A stretch of DNA of 64,000 nucleotides. It comes from Nitrobacteraceae bacterium AZCC 1564 (GTDB taxonomy: Bacteria; Pseudomonadota; Alphaproteobacteria; Rhizobiales; Xanthobacteraceae). The notes below the pieces were generated by a model, which ran no database searches, was not told the origin of the DNA, and saw only the letters and a program-made list of their open reading frames with translations. Made by a program: the position numbers and the translations under genes. Below are positions 48,810 to 58,997 of the stretch, in pieces; the first letter of the stretch is position 1, and each line of letters starts with the position of its first letter. Location: positions 1,984,001 to 2,048,000 of the forward strand of contig JBAGRR010000001.1 of the NCBI GenBank assembly GCA_036924835.1, in the 5' to 3' direction.

Positions 48810-50399
48810 TCAGAAGGTCAGTGCCTTGGCCTGCCTAACCTGCGGCAGCGTTGCAACCTTGGCCAAGACATCCGGCGGTATGGCCCCGTCAACCTCGACC
48901 AGCGCAATGGCGTCACCGCCTGGCTTGTTGCGGCCAAGATGGAAGGTCGCAATGTTCACTTTGGCATCCCCGAGGAGCGAGGCAAACTTGCCAATGAAGC
49001 CTGGCTTATCCTCGTTGGTGACATAGATCATCGACTTGCCGAACTCTGCGTCCATACGGATGCCCTTGATATCGACCAGACGAGGAGCACCATCCGCATA
49101 AACGGTGCCTGACACCGAGCGCTCTTGACGTTCGGTTGTGACCGTCACCGTGATTAGGCTTTCATAATCGCTCTGGGCGGCACGGGTCACTTCATCCACC
49201 ACCATGCCGCGCTCCTTAGCGACAACCGGTGCAGACACGACATTGACATCGCCCAGCATCGGCCGGAGCAAACCGGTCAGCGCAGCCGACGTCAGCGCTT
49301 TGATCTTCATTTCGGCGACATGCCCCTCGTAAGTGATCTGCACTTTTACGATGCCCGTCTCGGTCAACTGACCGGCGAACGAGCCAAGCTTCTCCGCGAG
49401 CTCGATGAACGGCTTCAGCTTTGGAGCTTCTTCGGCCGTAATGGAGGGGAAGTTCACGGCATTGGAAATCGCGCCGGTCAGCAGATAGTCCGACATCTGT
49501 TCGGCGACCTGAAGCGCCACGTTCTCCTGTGCTTCCGTCGTGGACGCTCCGAGATGCGGCGTGCAGATGACGTTGGCACGGCCGAACAGAACGTTGGTCT
49601 TGGCGGGCTCCTCAATGAAGACGTCGAAGGCGGCGCCGGCAACGTGACCTGAATCGAGCGCTGCCCCGAGTGCTACTTCGTCCACCAATCCGCCACGCGC
49701 ACAATTGATGATGCGGACGCCCTTCTTCATCTTCGCAATTGCATTGGCATCGATGATGTTCTTGGTCTTGTCGGTTAGCGGCGTGTGCAGCGTGATGAAA
49801 TCAGCACGCTTCAATAGATCCTCAAGCTCAACTTTCTCCACGCCGATGTCCTTCGCGCGCTCCGGCGACAGGAACGGATCGAACGCGATCACCTTCATCT
49901 TCAGGCCTAGCGCACGGTCGGCGACGATGGCGCCGATATTGCCGCAACCGATCACCCCGAGGACCTTCGCCGTGATTTCGACGCCCATGAAGCGGTTCTT
50001 CTCCCACTTACCGGCCTGGGTCGAGGCGTCGGCCTGGGGAATCTCACGGGCAAGCGCGAGCATCAGGGTAACGGCATGCTCAGCCGTGGTGATCGAATTG
50101 CCGAAGGGCGTGTTCATCACAATGATGCCCTTGGCGGTTGCCGCAGGAATCTCGACGTTGTCGACCCCGATGCCTGCGCGGCCAATGACCTTCAGCTTTG
50201 TCGCTTTTTCCAAAACCTTCGCGGTCGCCTTGGTGGCGGAGCGGATAGCAAGGCCGTCATAGTTGCCAATAATCTCGGCGAGCTTCTCTTTGTCCTTGCC
50301 AAGCTCCGGCTGGAAATCGACGTCGATGCCGCGATCCTTGAAGATCTGAACGGCCGCAGGCGACAACGCGTCTGAAATGAGAACCTTGGGTTTCGTCAT
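48810..50399 (-). CDS. serA: D-3-phosphoglycerate dehydrogenase
   Basis: 529 residues from ATG 50399 (GGAG six bases upstream; an ATG 12 bases earlier is less good). First step of serine synthesis, oxidising 3-phosphoglycerate with NAD. It has the dehydrogenase core with VIGCGNIGAIVADRA, RADFITLHTPLTDKTKNIID and the catalytic Arg/Glu/His (INCARGGLVDE, PHLGASTTEAQ). The long form adds an intervening domain and a C-terminal ACT domain (ending in LPQVRQAKAL) for feedback control. serC lies upstream on the same strand, separated by the broken monooxygenase-like gene. Confidence 0.97.
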   Translation of the reverse strand: MTKPKVLISDALSPAAVQIFKDRGIDVDFQPELGKDKEKLAEIIGNYDGLAIRSATKATAKVLEKATKLKVIGRAGIGVDNVEIPAATAKGIIVMNTPFGNSITTAEHAVTLMLALAREIPQADASTQAGKWEKNRFMGVEITAKVLGVIGCGNIGAIVADRALGLKMKVIAFDPFLSPERAKDIGVEKVELEDLLKRADFITLHTPLTDKTKNIIDANAIAKMKKGVRIINCARGGLVDEVALGAALDSGHVAGAAFDVFIEEPAKTNVLFGRANVICTPHLGASTTEAQENVALQVAEQMSDYLLTGAISNAVNFPSITAEEAPKLKPFIELAEKLGSFAGQLTETGIVKVQITYEGHVAEMKIKALTSAALTGLLRPMLGDVNVVSAPVVAKERGMVVDEVTRAAQSDYESLITVTVTTERQERSVSGTVYADGAPRLVDIKGIRMDAEFGKSMIYVTNEDKPGFIGKFASLLGDAKVNIATFHLGRNKPGGDAIALVEVDGAIPPDVLAKVATLPQVRQAKALTF

Positions 50400-50435
50400 G
50401 GAAGACTCCAATGAAAGACGATGAATGGCTGCGTT

Positions 50436-50918
50436 TCAGTTCTGGCGCGCTTCGATGATCTCATGATGCTGTGAGACCGCATCGAAGCGCGAGAGCACGG
50501 CGCGTGCCTTGGGCGGCACAACACCTTCTTCGTAATTGGGCCTAGTGGAGTGGATTTGACATTCGCTACTCACTTGGCCACGAGCTCGTCAAGCGAATGT
50601 CAAATCCAAAACTCCTCTAGCAACTTATATTTGCTAGTGGTCCTTTGATTCTAACATTCGCAAGAAGAGCCCGGCGAAACGGGATGCGAATGTTAGAATC
50701 GGACCACTAGCGAACGCGATCACGGCATCGAGCGAGTCGAAGTTCATGATGGTCACGAACTCTACTTCATGGCCGTCATCACGACGCAAAAGTTGAATGT
50801 CGCGAAAACCCACGATCTTTCGTGCGAGGATGCCGGGGAAAATTTCCGTCCGCAGCAGACGCTCGTAAGCGTCTGCATTTGCGGGCGTGGTCCAGCCATG
50901 CCAGATGCGCGCGATCAT
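50436..50918 (-). pseudogene. Antibiotic-biosynthesis-monooxygenase-like small gene split by a repeat doublet
   Basis: From ATG 50918 (GGAGG upstream) the frame encodes MIARIWHGWTTPANADAYER and on to DAVIAF, then enters a C+D doublet and is stopped by the TAG of its CTAG (50634-50636). On the far side of the doublet, 50436-50541 encodes PNYEEGVVPPKARAVLSRFD and ends EARQN with TGA. Together they form one ABM-type protein of about 104 residues. Keeping a single CTAG at the junction joins the halves in frame (FARPNYEE); removing both does not. The gene is therefore interrupted by the repeat. Confidence 0.88.
50542..50710. repeat. Hairpin doublet D+C, copy 3, inserted in a gene
   Basis: Hairpin D at 50542-50620 (arms GGATTTGACATTCGC and complement), linker 50621-50633 (CAACTTATATTTG) and hairpin C at 50634-50710 (arms GATTCTAACATTCGC and complement). 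CTAG is intact at all four hairpin ends. It splits the small ABM-like gene, which fixes the outer boundaries of the element. Confidence 0.96.
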
Positions 50919-50945
50919 GAATGCCTCCGCGTAGCGCGGTCGACG

Positions 50946-52118
50946 TTATGCCGCCTTGGCGAGCGAAGCCTTGGTCTCGGCAAAAGCCCAGTCGAGCCAC
51001 TGCGTCAACACAGCGACGTCGCCGGCTTCAACCGTCGCGCCGCACCAGATGCGCAGACCCGGAGGCGCATCGCGATACGCACCGAGATCGTAACCGCCGC
51101 CTTCCTTTTCGACGGCAGCGACGAGCTTCTTTGCGAAATCCGCCTGAGCATCCGCTGGCAAGGACGTAATTGCCGGATCGACCACCTTCATGCACACCGA
51201 GGTGTTGGAACGAATAGCCGGGTCCTTGGCCAGGAAATCCACCCACGGCGTTTTTGCCTGCCAGTCAGCCAGCACCTTCGTATTCGCGTCGGCGCGCGTA
51301 ATCAACGCCTTGAGGCCGCCGACGGACTTCGCCCAGTTGAGCGCATCAAGGTAATCTTCAACACAGAGCATCGACGGCGTGTTGATGGTCTCGCCCTCGA
51401 AGATTCCAGCAATCAGCTTGCCGCCCTTCGTCATACGGAAGATCTTCGGCAGCGGCCACGGCGGCACGTAGCTCTCAAGCCGGGCGACGGCGCGCGGCGA
51501 CAAAATGAGCATGCCATGCGCGCCTTCACCGCCCAGGGCCTTCTGCCAGGAGAACGTGACGACATCGAGCTTCGGCCAGTCGAGGGGCTGCGCAAATGCG
51601 GCCGAGGTGGCGTCACAAATGGTCAGGCCTTCGCGGTCGGCACGAATCCAATTTGCATTCGGCACGCGCACACCGGAAGTGGTGCCGTTCCAGGTAAACA
51701 CGATGTCCGAGTTCGGATCAGCCTTGCTGAGATCCGGGATCTCGCCATAGCCCGCACTGAGCTTGACGACGTCCTTCAACTTCAATTGCTTGACGATATC
51801 GGTGACCCAACCCTCGCCGAAGGATTCCCAGGCCATGGTGGTGACAGGACGGGATCCAAGTAGCGACCACAGCGCCATTTCGACGGCGCCAGTGTCGGAC
51901 GCTGGCACAATACCGATCTTATAGTCGGCGGGAACTTCAAGCACTTCGCGCGTCAGATCGATCGCGAGCTTGAGCTTTGCCTTGCCGACTTTCGCACGAT
52001 GCGAACGGCCAAGGGCTGCGTCTTTGAGATGTTGCGGGTTCCAACCTGGGCGCTTGGCGCAAGGACCAGAAGAAAAATGCGGCACATTCGGCCGCGAAGC
52101 GGGCTTCGCTGCAGTCAT
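50946..52118 (-). CDS. serC: Phosphoserine aminotransferase
   Basis: 390 residues, of the alphaproteobacterial SerC type. PLP enzyme converting 3-phosphohydroxypyruvate to phosphoserine. The PLP lysine lies in [19 protein letters not shown] (about 190-208), with the [13 protein letters not shown] loop before it. It stands at the head of the serC-serA group, and the small broken gene between the two was probably part of the same transcript. Confidence 0.95.
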   Translation of the reverse strand: MTAAKPASRPNVPHFSSGPCAKRPGWNPQHLKDAALGRSHRAKVGKAKLKLAIDLTREVLEVPADYKIGIVPASDTGAVEMALWSLLGSRPVTTMAWESFGEGWVTDIVKQLKLKDVVKLSAGYGEIPDLSKADPNSDIVFTWNGTTSGVRVPNANWIRADREGLTICDATSAAFAQPLDWPKLDVVTFSWQKALGGEGAHGMLILSPRAVARLESYVPPWPLPKIFRMTKGGKLIAGIFEGETINTPSMLCVEDYLDALNWAKSVGGLKALITRADANTKVLADWQAKTPWVDFLAKDPAIRSNTSVCMKVVDPAITSLPADAQADFAKKLVAAVEKEGGGYDLGAYRDAPPGLRIWCGATVEAGDVAVLTQWLDWAFAETKASLAKAA

Positions 52119-52243
52119 AATCTACCCTTCCAGATAGCTGCCTCTCGGTGGGGAGAGGTTTCCCGCCGCCGTGGATAGGGAAGGATCGGAATTTCGTCAA
52201 GAAACTTCACGCATACCGGATCACAAGTCTGGCATGCGCCACC

Positions 52244-52825
52244 TCATTTCAACCCAAGCGCATGCTCGGCCTCGCCAATCCAACGCCTTACGGACGCGTA
52301 GCCATCGAGATGGAAGCCGCCTTCGTGCGCCGCGCGCGTATAGGCGAGCAGGGATACATCGGCGAGCGAGAACATGTCCCCGATCATAAATCGTGTTTTC
52401 TGAAGCTGGTGTTCCATCAAAGCCAGAGCGGCATAGCCCCGCTTGACCTTTTCCGGATCAAGATCGCCGAGGGACTTGCCGAGGTAAACCATCTGGGCGC
52501 GGCACACCGCAATATAAGGCTCGTGGCTGTACTGCTCCCAGAACAGCCATTCGTCCATTTTGGCCGCGGCGTAGCTGTCCGCAGGAATAAGCCCGCTGCC
52601 GCGTGCCAGGTATCGGATGATGGCATTGGACTGCGCCAGAGAGCGGCCATCGTCGAGCTCGATGACCGGCACCTGCCCCGCGCCATTGAGCTTGAGAAAC
52701 TCCAGTGTCCGGCTTTCGTTTTTCGTGGTGTCGATGTCGACCCAAGTGTATGGCAGCGCCAGATAGTCACTGACCCATTTCACTTTCAGGCAGTTCCCGG
52801 ATTTTAGATCGCCGTAGATTTTCAT
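52244..52825 (-). CDS. Glutathione S-transferase family protein
   Basis: 193 residues from ATG 52825 with AGGGAGG upstream. N-terminal thioredoxin-like domain (MKIYGDLKSGNCLKVKW; cis-Pro in GQVPVIE; glutathione-binding LAQSNAI) and helical C-terminal domain (FMIGDMFSLADVSLLAYTRAA, the N-capping box). The Ser of SGN probably activates glutathione. Substrate unknown. It lies upstream of serC on the same strand. Confidence 0.93.
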   Translation of the reverse strand: MKIYGDLKSGNCLKVKWVSDYLALPYTWVDIDTTKNESRTLEFLKLNGAGQVPVIELDDGRSLAQSNAIIRYLARGSGLIPADSYAAAKMDEWLFWEQYSHEPYIAVCRAQMVYLGKSLGDLDPEKVKRGYAALALMEHQLQKTRFMIGDMFSLADVSLLAYTRAAHEGGFHLDGYASVRRWIGEAEHALGLK

Positions 52826-52859
52826 GACGGCCTCCCTGTCGAGACCATAGCCCAACAGG

Positions 52860-52890
52860 CAAAACGGCCCCTGTCAACGACAGAGGCCGT
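52860..52890 (-). terminator. Terminator after the 52918 outer-membrane gene
   Basis: On the minus strand, ACGGCCTCTGTC, loop GTT, then GACAGGGGCCGT followed by TTTTG. This is a strong stem of 12 pairs (one wobble) with a short U-run, 28 bases after the stop codon. Confidence 0.8.
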
Positions 52891-52917
52891 AAAAGAGAAA
52901 TCCGGATTGGTCGCTCA

Positions 52918-53745
52918 TCAGAACCTGTAGCCGAGGCCGCCGCGCACCGTGTTGATATTCGTATCGATCGAACCGGTGAAACGGACATATTCCCACTCGG
53001 CGCGTGCGAACAGGCCACCGTACAACATCACCTCCGTGCCAAGTCCGAAGGTGTATCCCACCATCAATCGGCCTCTCTTATTGTCGACGTCGCTATACGT
53101 CACATCGTAATCCTGGATCGTCGGTGTCCCGCTGCCGACATAGGTACCCGTGGAGTTGACCACGCTGGACCTGCTGCTGTCGGCAAGCCCGAGCGCGACG
53201 CCACCGAATGCATATGGCAGGAAGCTATTCCAGGCATACCCCACACGGCCGCGCAGCGTGAGGACATCGGTGAAATTGATCGAGGCCGCCGATCTTGCAT
53301 CAGCAGTGTAACGAATATCGTTGGATGTTATTTGGCGAGCCATGCTACCGGCGGCGCTAGCGCCGAAATTACCGTGCATGTAGCTTGCATCGATGCCGAG
53401 GACGATATCATCCCATTGCGAGTTGTAGCCGCCGAAGGCACCGAAGGCGCTGCTCTGATGGGAGACCTTGCCGCCGATCACCGGCCAACCTGAAACACCC
53501 AAGACTTGTTCAGTCGTGGTGAGCGCGAGCTGTTGCGCAAGCAAGTCTTTTGTCGCGCCGTTGAAGTTATGGTCAGATGAGCCGTACGCTCCCTGTGCTC
53601 CTACATAGAAGCCTTCCCAATTCGCGTATGCGCGCGGTCCATCAAGCAAGCTTCCCCGCAAGATCGGGAGATCAGGCATATCTGCAGCCTGTGCTCCCTG
53701 CACGACTACGGCCAAGATCATCGCCACTGCGAACCGACGCATCAC
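52918..53745 (-). CDS. Outer-membrane beta-barrel protein (OMP25/31-like)
   Basis: 275 residues. A signal peptide (MMRRFAVAMILAVVVQGAQA) is followed by alternating amphipathic strands and the terminal GGLGYRF motif ending in Phe, typical for BAM insertion. YANWEGFYVGAQGAYGSS is the usual first strand in rhizobial Omp25/31-type proteins. Role is structural or unknown. Its own terminator follows. Confidence 0.88.
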   Translation of the reverse strand: MMRRFAVAMILAVVVQGAQAADMPDLPILRGSLLDGPRAYANWEGFYVGAQGAYGSSDHNFNGATKDLLAQQLALTTTEQVLGVSGWPVIGGKVSHQSSAFGAFGGYNSQWDDIVLGIDASYMHGNFGASAAGSMARQITSNDIRYTADARSAASINFTDVLTLRGRVGYAWNSFLPYAFGGVALGLADSSRSSVVNSTGTYVGSGTPTIQDYDVTYSDVDNKRGRLMVGYTFGLGTEVMLYGGLFARAEWEYVRFTGSIDTNINTVRGGLGYRF

Positions 53746-53825
53746 AGCACTCCGTCACCAATACTTAACTGTGTTTGATGATGCCGCGTTAACCCTAATT
53801 GTTCGTTAGCGGCAGGCGTGTCGCA

Positions 53826-53858
53826 CAAAAGAAAACGGCGCGGAAAATCCGCGCCGTT
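53826..53858 (-). terminator. Terminator after the 53885 outer-membrane gene
   Basis: On the minus strand, AACGGCGCGGA, loop TTT, TCCGCGCCGTT, then TTCTTTTG. A perfect 11-bp stem, 27 bases after the stop codon at 53885. Confidence 0.9.
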
Positions 53859-53884
53859 GAAAACGTTCGAGTCGGCAAGTGCAA

Positions 53885-54715
53885 TCAGCCCTTGCGCATC
53901 AGCGGCAGCTCCGGCGGAGCATATGCCGGAACCGGGTCGATGGCCCAACGCACGCCGAACTTCAGATCATGAGACGTGAGGTGCTTGAAGGTCGTAGGAT
54001 TATTGAGATTGTTCGTTCCATCAAAGGCAATGACGTCACCAGTAATACCGTCGCCGAGGTCTACGTAACGGTAAGCAAGCTCAAGCGTGAGACTTGGAGA
54101 AACTTTGTACGCAAGGCCGGCATGAACGGCCCAAGCAAAATTCCATCGCGATGCGCTGTCTGCGAAAGCTGAGCTCGGACCGCCAAGGGCTGTCTGACCA
54201 ACGTCGGTGTAGTTTGCCATCGTCACGCGCGCTCCGCCGACACCGGCGCCGATGAACGGCGTAACACACCACCACGTCCCAAGATCAACGTATGCGTTGG
54301 CGAGAACGAGCCATTCCGACTTGTTCGCGGTGTACTTGTTAAATCCGTGATCGAGCACGCCACCGTTGGAAAAGGTGTTGACTTCATAGCCGTTCAAGGT
54401 CGCGCTGGAACGAAACTCGCCGGTGACATCCGCGCGGAACCAATTGTTAAACTGATAGCCGGCGCCGAGACCGAAAATCCCTGCACTGTTGAAAGAAGCG
54501 TGCTGGCTTTGGCTCAGCAAGGGAGCTTCGAGCGCATTGCTCAGATGCTTGACCTGCTGATTGCTGAAGCCGATATCGCCGCGCAGGTACCAGCCACCAA
54601 AGTCCTCGACAGGAGGCGGCGAATAAGCCGGCGGCGGAGCGATGGGCATATCGGCGGCGACGGCAGCCGTCGACATGGCAGACGCCGCAGCAGCGGCGAG
54701 AAGATACTTACGCAT
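53885..54715 (-). CDS. Outer-membrane beta-barrel protein (Omp25/LomR-like)
   Basis: 276 residues from ATG 54715 (AAAGGA upstream). A signal peptide ends at AVAADMP, then a Pro-rich stretch (APPPAYSPPPVED) precedes a barrel (FGGWYLRGDIGFSNQQ, GIFGLGAGYQFNNWFRADVTGE, LTLELAYRYVDLGDG, LKFGVRWAID). After the last strand it has a short tail (PPELPLMRKG), so the usual terminal Phe is absent. This is seen in some rhizobial members of the family. Confidence 0.88.
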   Translation of the reverse strand: MRKYLLAAAAASAMSTAAVAADMPIAPPPAYSPPPVEDFGGWYLRGDIGFSNQQVKHLSNALEAPLLSQSQHASFNSAGIFGLGAGYQFNNWFRADVTGEFRSSATLNGYEVNTFSNGGVLDHGFNKYTANKSEWLVLANAYVDLGTWWCVTPFIGAGVGGARVTMANYTDVGQTALGGPSSAFADSASRWNFAWAVHAGLAYKVSPSLTLELAYRYVDLGDGITGDVIAFDGTNNLNNPTTFKHLTSHDLKFGVRWAIDPVPAYAPPELPLMRKG

Positions 54716-54994
54716 TGATCGGTCCTTTCGTCCGGTGAGGCAGGACGACGCAAAAGGCCTCACACACAAAACTCACGGACGAACCATCGCACCAAATGTT
54801 TAAGCCGCACTTAACCCTAATTCTTAACCGTGAATTTTAATCGGGCTTAAGCCGCGCGGTTAACAGTGGACTAACAGGCAACTCGGCGCGTGTCGCAATT
54901 GTTAAAAAGACGATCGAAATTGGAGCTTACGGCACAAGCAATCGCACACGGCCTGAGCGGGCCGTATGCGATCAAAAAATGCAGGGAAGGAAGG

Positions 54995-56245
54995 TTAGAG
55001 CTTATTGCGCTTGATCTGCGGCAGGAACACCGCAAGGAGGCCGATCGCCGGCAGGAAGGCGCAGAGCTGATAAACGAAGTCGATACCTTTCAAGTCAGCA
55101 ACTTCGCCCAGCACGGCAGCGCCGAGGCCACCGAATCCGAACGCCATGCCGTAGAACAATCCCGAGATCATGCCGAGCCGATGCGGCATCAACTCCTGCG
55201 CATAGACGATCACGGCCGGCACCGCCGAGGACATGACAAAACCAACCAGTATGCTCAATATCGCGCTCTCCAAGAGACCGGCGTGAGGCAGCGCTAGCGT
55301 AAAGGGCAACGCACCAAGAATCGAAAACCAGATGACATACTTGCGGCCGAACCGGTCACCCAGCGGGCCTCCGAAGAACACGCCGACTGTGCACGCGCCG
55401 AGAAAGAGGAACAGATAAATCTGCGCCGCCTGCGTCGTGACGGCGAATTTATTCATCAGGTAGAACGTGTAGTAGCTGCCGATGCTCGCCATGTAGAACG
55501 TCTTGGAAAACAGGAGCACCATGAGCACCACAAGCGCAACCTTTGTACGCAGCGGTGATGGTCCATCAGCATGGTGCACCGCGTGCGACGCCTTCCGTTG
55601 CGTGATGCGTGGCTTGTACCAGCGGCCAATATAGATGAGGATCGCAATGGCAAGCGCCGCGGCCACTGAAAACAGTGCAATAGCGGGCTGGCCAAGCGGC
55701 ACGATGATTGCCGCGGCAAGCACTGGTCCGATCGCCGTGCCGAGATTGCCTCCAACCTGAAACGTTGATTGCGCCATGCCGAAGCGCCCACCGGACGCCA
55801 TACGTGCGATGCGCGACGCTTCGGGATGAAAGATCGCCGAACCCGTACCGACGAGCGCAGCCGAAAACAGGATGACCCAGTAGTGATGCGCGAAACCAAG
55901 CAGCAACAACCCTGCGAGCGTAAAGCCCATGCCCAGCGCAAGCGAGAACGGCCTCGGATGTTTGTCGGTGTAGGCGCCTACAAACGGCTGCAGCAGCGAT
56001 GACGTGAACATGAAGGCCAGCGTGATCAGTCCGATCTGGCCGAAATCCAGCGCGTAGTTATCCTTGAGGATCGGATAAACCGCTTGGATCAGCGACTGCA
56101 TCAAGTCGTTAAGCAGGTGTGAAACCGCAATCGCGCCGATGATCGCAAATGCCGGGCCGGTCGAGGCAGGTTTCGGCGCAGCCGCCCCGTCCACGACAAC
56201 GGGGGTAACGAGCGTATCCTCGGCAAGGATGACAGGCTTGTTCAC
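54995..56245 (-). CDS. MFS efflux transporter, fosmidomycin-resistance (Fsr) type
   Basis: 416 residues from GTG 56245, with GGGAAG upstream. Twelve membrane helices, with the MFS loop PFVGAYTDKHPRP after TM2 and GPLGDRFGRKY after TM8. SHLLNDLMQSLIQAVYPILKD and FHPEASRIARMASGGRFGMA are typical of the Fsr family. Exports drugs or metabolites by proton antiport. It lies downstream of glmM on the same strand, about 100 bases apart. Confidence 0.92.
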   Translation of the reverse strand: MNKPVILAEDTLVTPVVVDGAAAPKPASTGPAFAIIGAIAVSHLLNDLMQSLIQAVYPILKDNYALDFGQIGLITLAFMFTSSLLQPFVGAYTDKHPRPFSLALGMGFTLAGLLLLGFAHHYWVILFSAALVGTGSAIFHPEASRIARMASGGRFGMAQSTFQVGGNLGTAIGPVLAAAIIVPLGQPAIALFSVAAALAIAILIYIGRWYKPRITQRKASHAVHHADGPSPLRTKVALVVLMVLLFSKTFYMASIGSYYTFYLMNKFAVTTQAAQIYLFLFLGACTVGVFFGGPLGDRFGRKYVIWFSILGALPFTLALPHAGLLESAILSILVGFVMSSAVPAVIVYAQELMPHRLGMISGLFYGMAFGFGGLGAAVLGEVADLKGIDFVYQLCAFLPAIGLLAVFLPQIKRNKL

Positions 56246-56345
56246 GAAAAGGCTTCCCGGGAAATCAAAATCGAATACCGGTGAGATACGAACTCGGCGG
56301 GACCACCGCCAGTCGCAATTGACCATGGCAGCTTTGCCGGATTGA

Positions 56346-57692
56346 TCAGGCTGCGGCCGAGAGCCCCAGGGCCGAGACGATCATGTCGACCGCTTCCTCG
56401 ACGAGGTCGCGGTTGTCGCCTTCGCCCATCACGCGGATCACGGGCTCCGTCCCGGAGGAGCGCACCAGCAGACGGCCGCTGCCGTTGAGCCGCCTCTCAG
56501 CATCGAGAATGGCCGATTTGACCTCCGGATCGTCGAGCGGCTTACCCGTTCGGTAGCGCACATTCTTGAGAATCTGCGGTAGCGCTTCGAAGCGGTGGCA
56601 CACTTCGGAGACTGGACGGCCCAACCGCTGAACCACCGAGAGAACTTGCAGCGCCGCCACAAAGCCGTCGCCGGTCGTGGTGAAGTCCGACAGAATGATA
56701 TGGCCCGACGGTTCGCCGCCGAGATTGTATCCATCCTTCAACATGCGTTCGAGAACGTACCGGTCGCCCACCGGCGTACGAAGCAACGAGAGCCCCTGCC
56801 CCTCAAGGTACCGTTCGAGGCCAAGGTTCGACATGACCGTTGCCACGATTCCAGGCTTGGCGAGGCGCCCATCGTCCTTCCAGCTCTGTGCAATGACGGC
56901 GAGCAGCTGGTCTCCGTCAATCAGATGGCCGCGTTCATCGGCAATGATCACGCGGTCGGCGTCACCATCGAGTGCAATCCCGATATCGGCCCGCATTTCG
57001 CGGACTTTCCGCGACAACGCCTCAGGCGCAGTGGACCCGCAGTCCTTGTTGATATTGAAACCATCCGGCTCGACGCCGATGGAAACGACGTCGGCGCCCA
57101 ATTCCCACAGCGCTTCAGGCACCACCCGGTATGCTGCACCATTGGCGCAATCGACCACGACGCGCAGTCCATCCAGGCTCAGAGTGCGCGGCAGCGTGCG
57201 TTTGGCAAACTCGATATAACGGTCATGGACACCGTCGATACGGCGCGCCCGACCGAGGCTCGCGCTTTGGGCGAGACGCTTGACGAGATTTTCATCCATC
57301 AGCTGTTCGATCTGATGCTCGACTTCATCGGACAGCTTAAAGCCCTCCGGACCGAACAGCTTGATGCCGTTGTCGTCGAAGAGATTGTGTGAGGCGGAAA
57401 TCATCACGCCCAGGTCAGCTCGCATTGATTTTGTCAGCATGGCAACTGCCGGCGTCGGCATCGGGCCGAGCAACAGCACATCCATCCCAACCGAGGTGAA
57501 GCCGGCAACCATGGCATTTTCGATCATATAGCCCGACAGGCGAGTGTCCTTCGCGATCACCACACGATGGCGATGGTCACCTCGCTGAAACACCAACCCC
57601 GCCGCCTGGCCGACCTTGAGAGCCAATTCAGGTGTGATCAAACTATTGGCGCGGCCACGGATGCCGTCGGTGCCGAAATACTTGCGAGCCAT
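56346..57692 (-). CDS. glmM: Phosphoglucosamine mutase
   Basis: 448 residues. Converts glucosamine-6-phosphate to the 1-phosphate for UDP-GlcNAc, peptidoglycan and LPS. It has the N-terminal [11 protein letters not shown], the active-site phosphoserine loop ISASHN (about 99-104), metal-binding DGDADR (about 241-246) and C-terminal [12 protein letters not shown] phosphate-binding loop. All are intact. Confidence 0.97.
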   Translation of the reverse strand: MARKYFGTDGIRGRANSLITPELALKVGQAAGLVFQRGDHRHRVVIAKDTRLSGYMIENAMVAGFTSVGMDVLLLGPMPTPAVAMLTKSMRADLGVMISASHNLFDDNGIKLFGPEGFKLSDEVEHQIEQLMDENLVKRLAQSASLGRARRIDGVHDRYIEFAKRTLPRTLSLDGLRVVVDCANGAAYRVVPEALWELGADVVSIGVEPDGFNINKDCGSTAPEALSRKVREMRADIGIALDGDADRVIIADERGHLIDGDQLLAVIAQSWKDDGRLAKPGIVATVMSNLGLERYLEGQGLSLLRTPVGDRYVLERMLKDGYNLGGEPSGHIILSDFTTTGDGFVAALQVLSVVQRLGRPVSEVCHRFEALPQILKNVRYRTGKPLDDPEVKSAILDAERRLNGSGRLLVRSSGTEPVIRVMGEGDNRDLVEEAVDMIVSALGLSAAA

Positions 57693-58025
57693 TGTGTCCC
57701 CTGCTTCGCCAAGGCTCTATACACTCAAATGCCTAGCGAGCGCCCCTAATCTAGCGCGAACCTCAGTATAAAGCCTCCCGAGGGCGAGTTTCTTCAAAAA
57801 ATATAATGAATCATTACCGTAGGTCTTCGGATCAAATACTCATAACTATCTGATTTTAAGTAAGTTTTTATTGAAATCCGCCATCAGGCGCCTGGGGATC
57901 ATCCTTTCGCGTGATGGCCACGGTTAACCGGACGGCGGATCAGGCCAACTTTAACGGGCGCGATCCGCGAGAAAATTCCATCGGTCCCCTTGCGTGGCGG
58001 GATTTCACGTCCGCGGACAACAACG
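57693..58025. other. Intergenic region between glmM and the AraC-type regulator
   Basis: About 330 bases with an AT-rich centre (57790-57880), which should contain the glmM promoter on the minus strand. No RNA gene or repeat doublet is seen. Confidence 0.4.
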
Positions 58026-58997
58026 CTATCGGTCCAAGCGGAACGATGTCGGTGACATATGGAAGCGCTTGCGAAAACAACGATTAAAATACGCGGCCTC
58101 AGTGAAACCGCAGGCTTCGGCAATGTCGCCAATCGTCATCCGATCGTAGCGATGATCCATCAGCATGCGGCACGCTTTCTGCAAGCGAAGTTCAGTCACA
58201 CGCGGGACAAAGCTCACGCCGGTGTCTTGCAGCAAATCCTGCACATAGCGCAGCGACAGTCCGAGTTTTTCCGCAACCGAGCTCGGTGAAAAACCGGCAT
58301 CGGAAAACCCCGCGTCGATCGCCGCAAGCACCGCCCGCAGGCGTGCCGCGCGCAAACCGCGCAGGTTGGCAAGCTCTAATCCGTCACTGCTTGCGCCGAT
58401 CGCGAGTGCAACCAAGTCAAGCAAAGAATTGCCAATGTGTTCGGCCAGCGCGGGCTCGCCACCGGTCACCGTCGCACCGCGTAGAAAATCGGCATAGCTT
58501 CGCAGATGGCCCATCGCTTCACTTTGTGAATCCAACGGCCTGGCAACCAGATCCTCGACGTTACGCACAAGACCTCGCAAACGATCGCGGGGCATGGTGA
58601 AAGCCATCCACGCATGATCGTCGCCGAACTGACACTCGCCAATCTCGTAGTAATTCAGGAGTGCCGCCATGCCGGGATATGCGAGCGTCTCTCGCCCCTG
58701 CTGGCGAACCAGGATCGGGGATTCCCCGCGGTTGAAAAACAGGATCAACTCGTCTCGCGCATCCAGCGACAGCTCATGCGGCGTGCGCCCGACACGCGAC
58801 AATGCGCCCTCGAACCATCCCGTTGCGACCGATCCGAATTGCGTGCATTCCATATGCGCAGAAAATCGCCGATCTTCGGCACGAGCAAAATCGAGCAAGC
58901 CATATTGCGCTGAGTGAAGATCGCACCAGAGCGAGAAACGTTGATCGTCATCTAAGCTGGTGGACAGTTGGTCGGATGAAAAGACGATTTTCCCCAT
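58026..58997 (-). CDS. AraC-family transcriptional regulator
   Basis: 323 residues from ATG 58997; a GTG directly before it is possible. An N-terminal cupin-like sensing domain of the AraC-binding-like type (about 1-190) precedes the C-terminal double HTH (about 220-323). The second HTH carries MTIGDIAEACGFTEAAYFNRCFRK in two consecutive segments. It is divergent from the outer-membrane protein gene at 59322, a plausible target. Confidence 0.92.
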   Translation of the reverse strand: MGKIVFSSDQLSTSLDDDQRFSLWCDLHSAQYGLLDFARAEDRRFSAHMECTQFGSVATGWFEGALSRVGRTPHELSLDARDELILFFNRGESPILVRQQGRETLAYPGMAALLNYYEIGECQFGDDHAWMAFTMPRDRLRGLVRNVEDLVARPLDSQSEAMGHLRSYADFLRGATVTGGEPALAEHIGNSLLDLVALAIGASSDGLELANLRGLRAARLRAVLAAIDAGFSDAGFSPSSVAEKLGLSLRYVQDLLQDTGVSFVPRVTELRLQKACRMLMDHRYDRMTIGDIAEACGFTEAAYFNRCFRKRFHMSPTSFRLDR

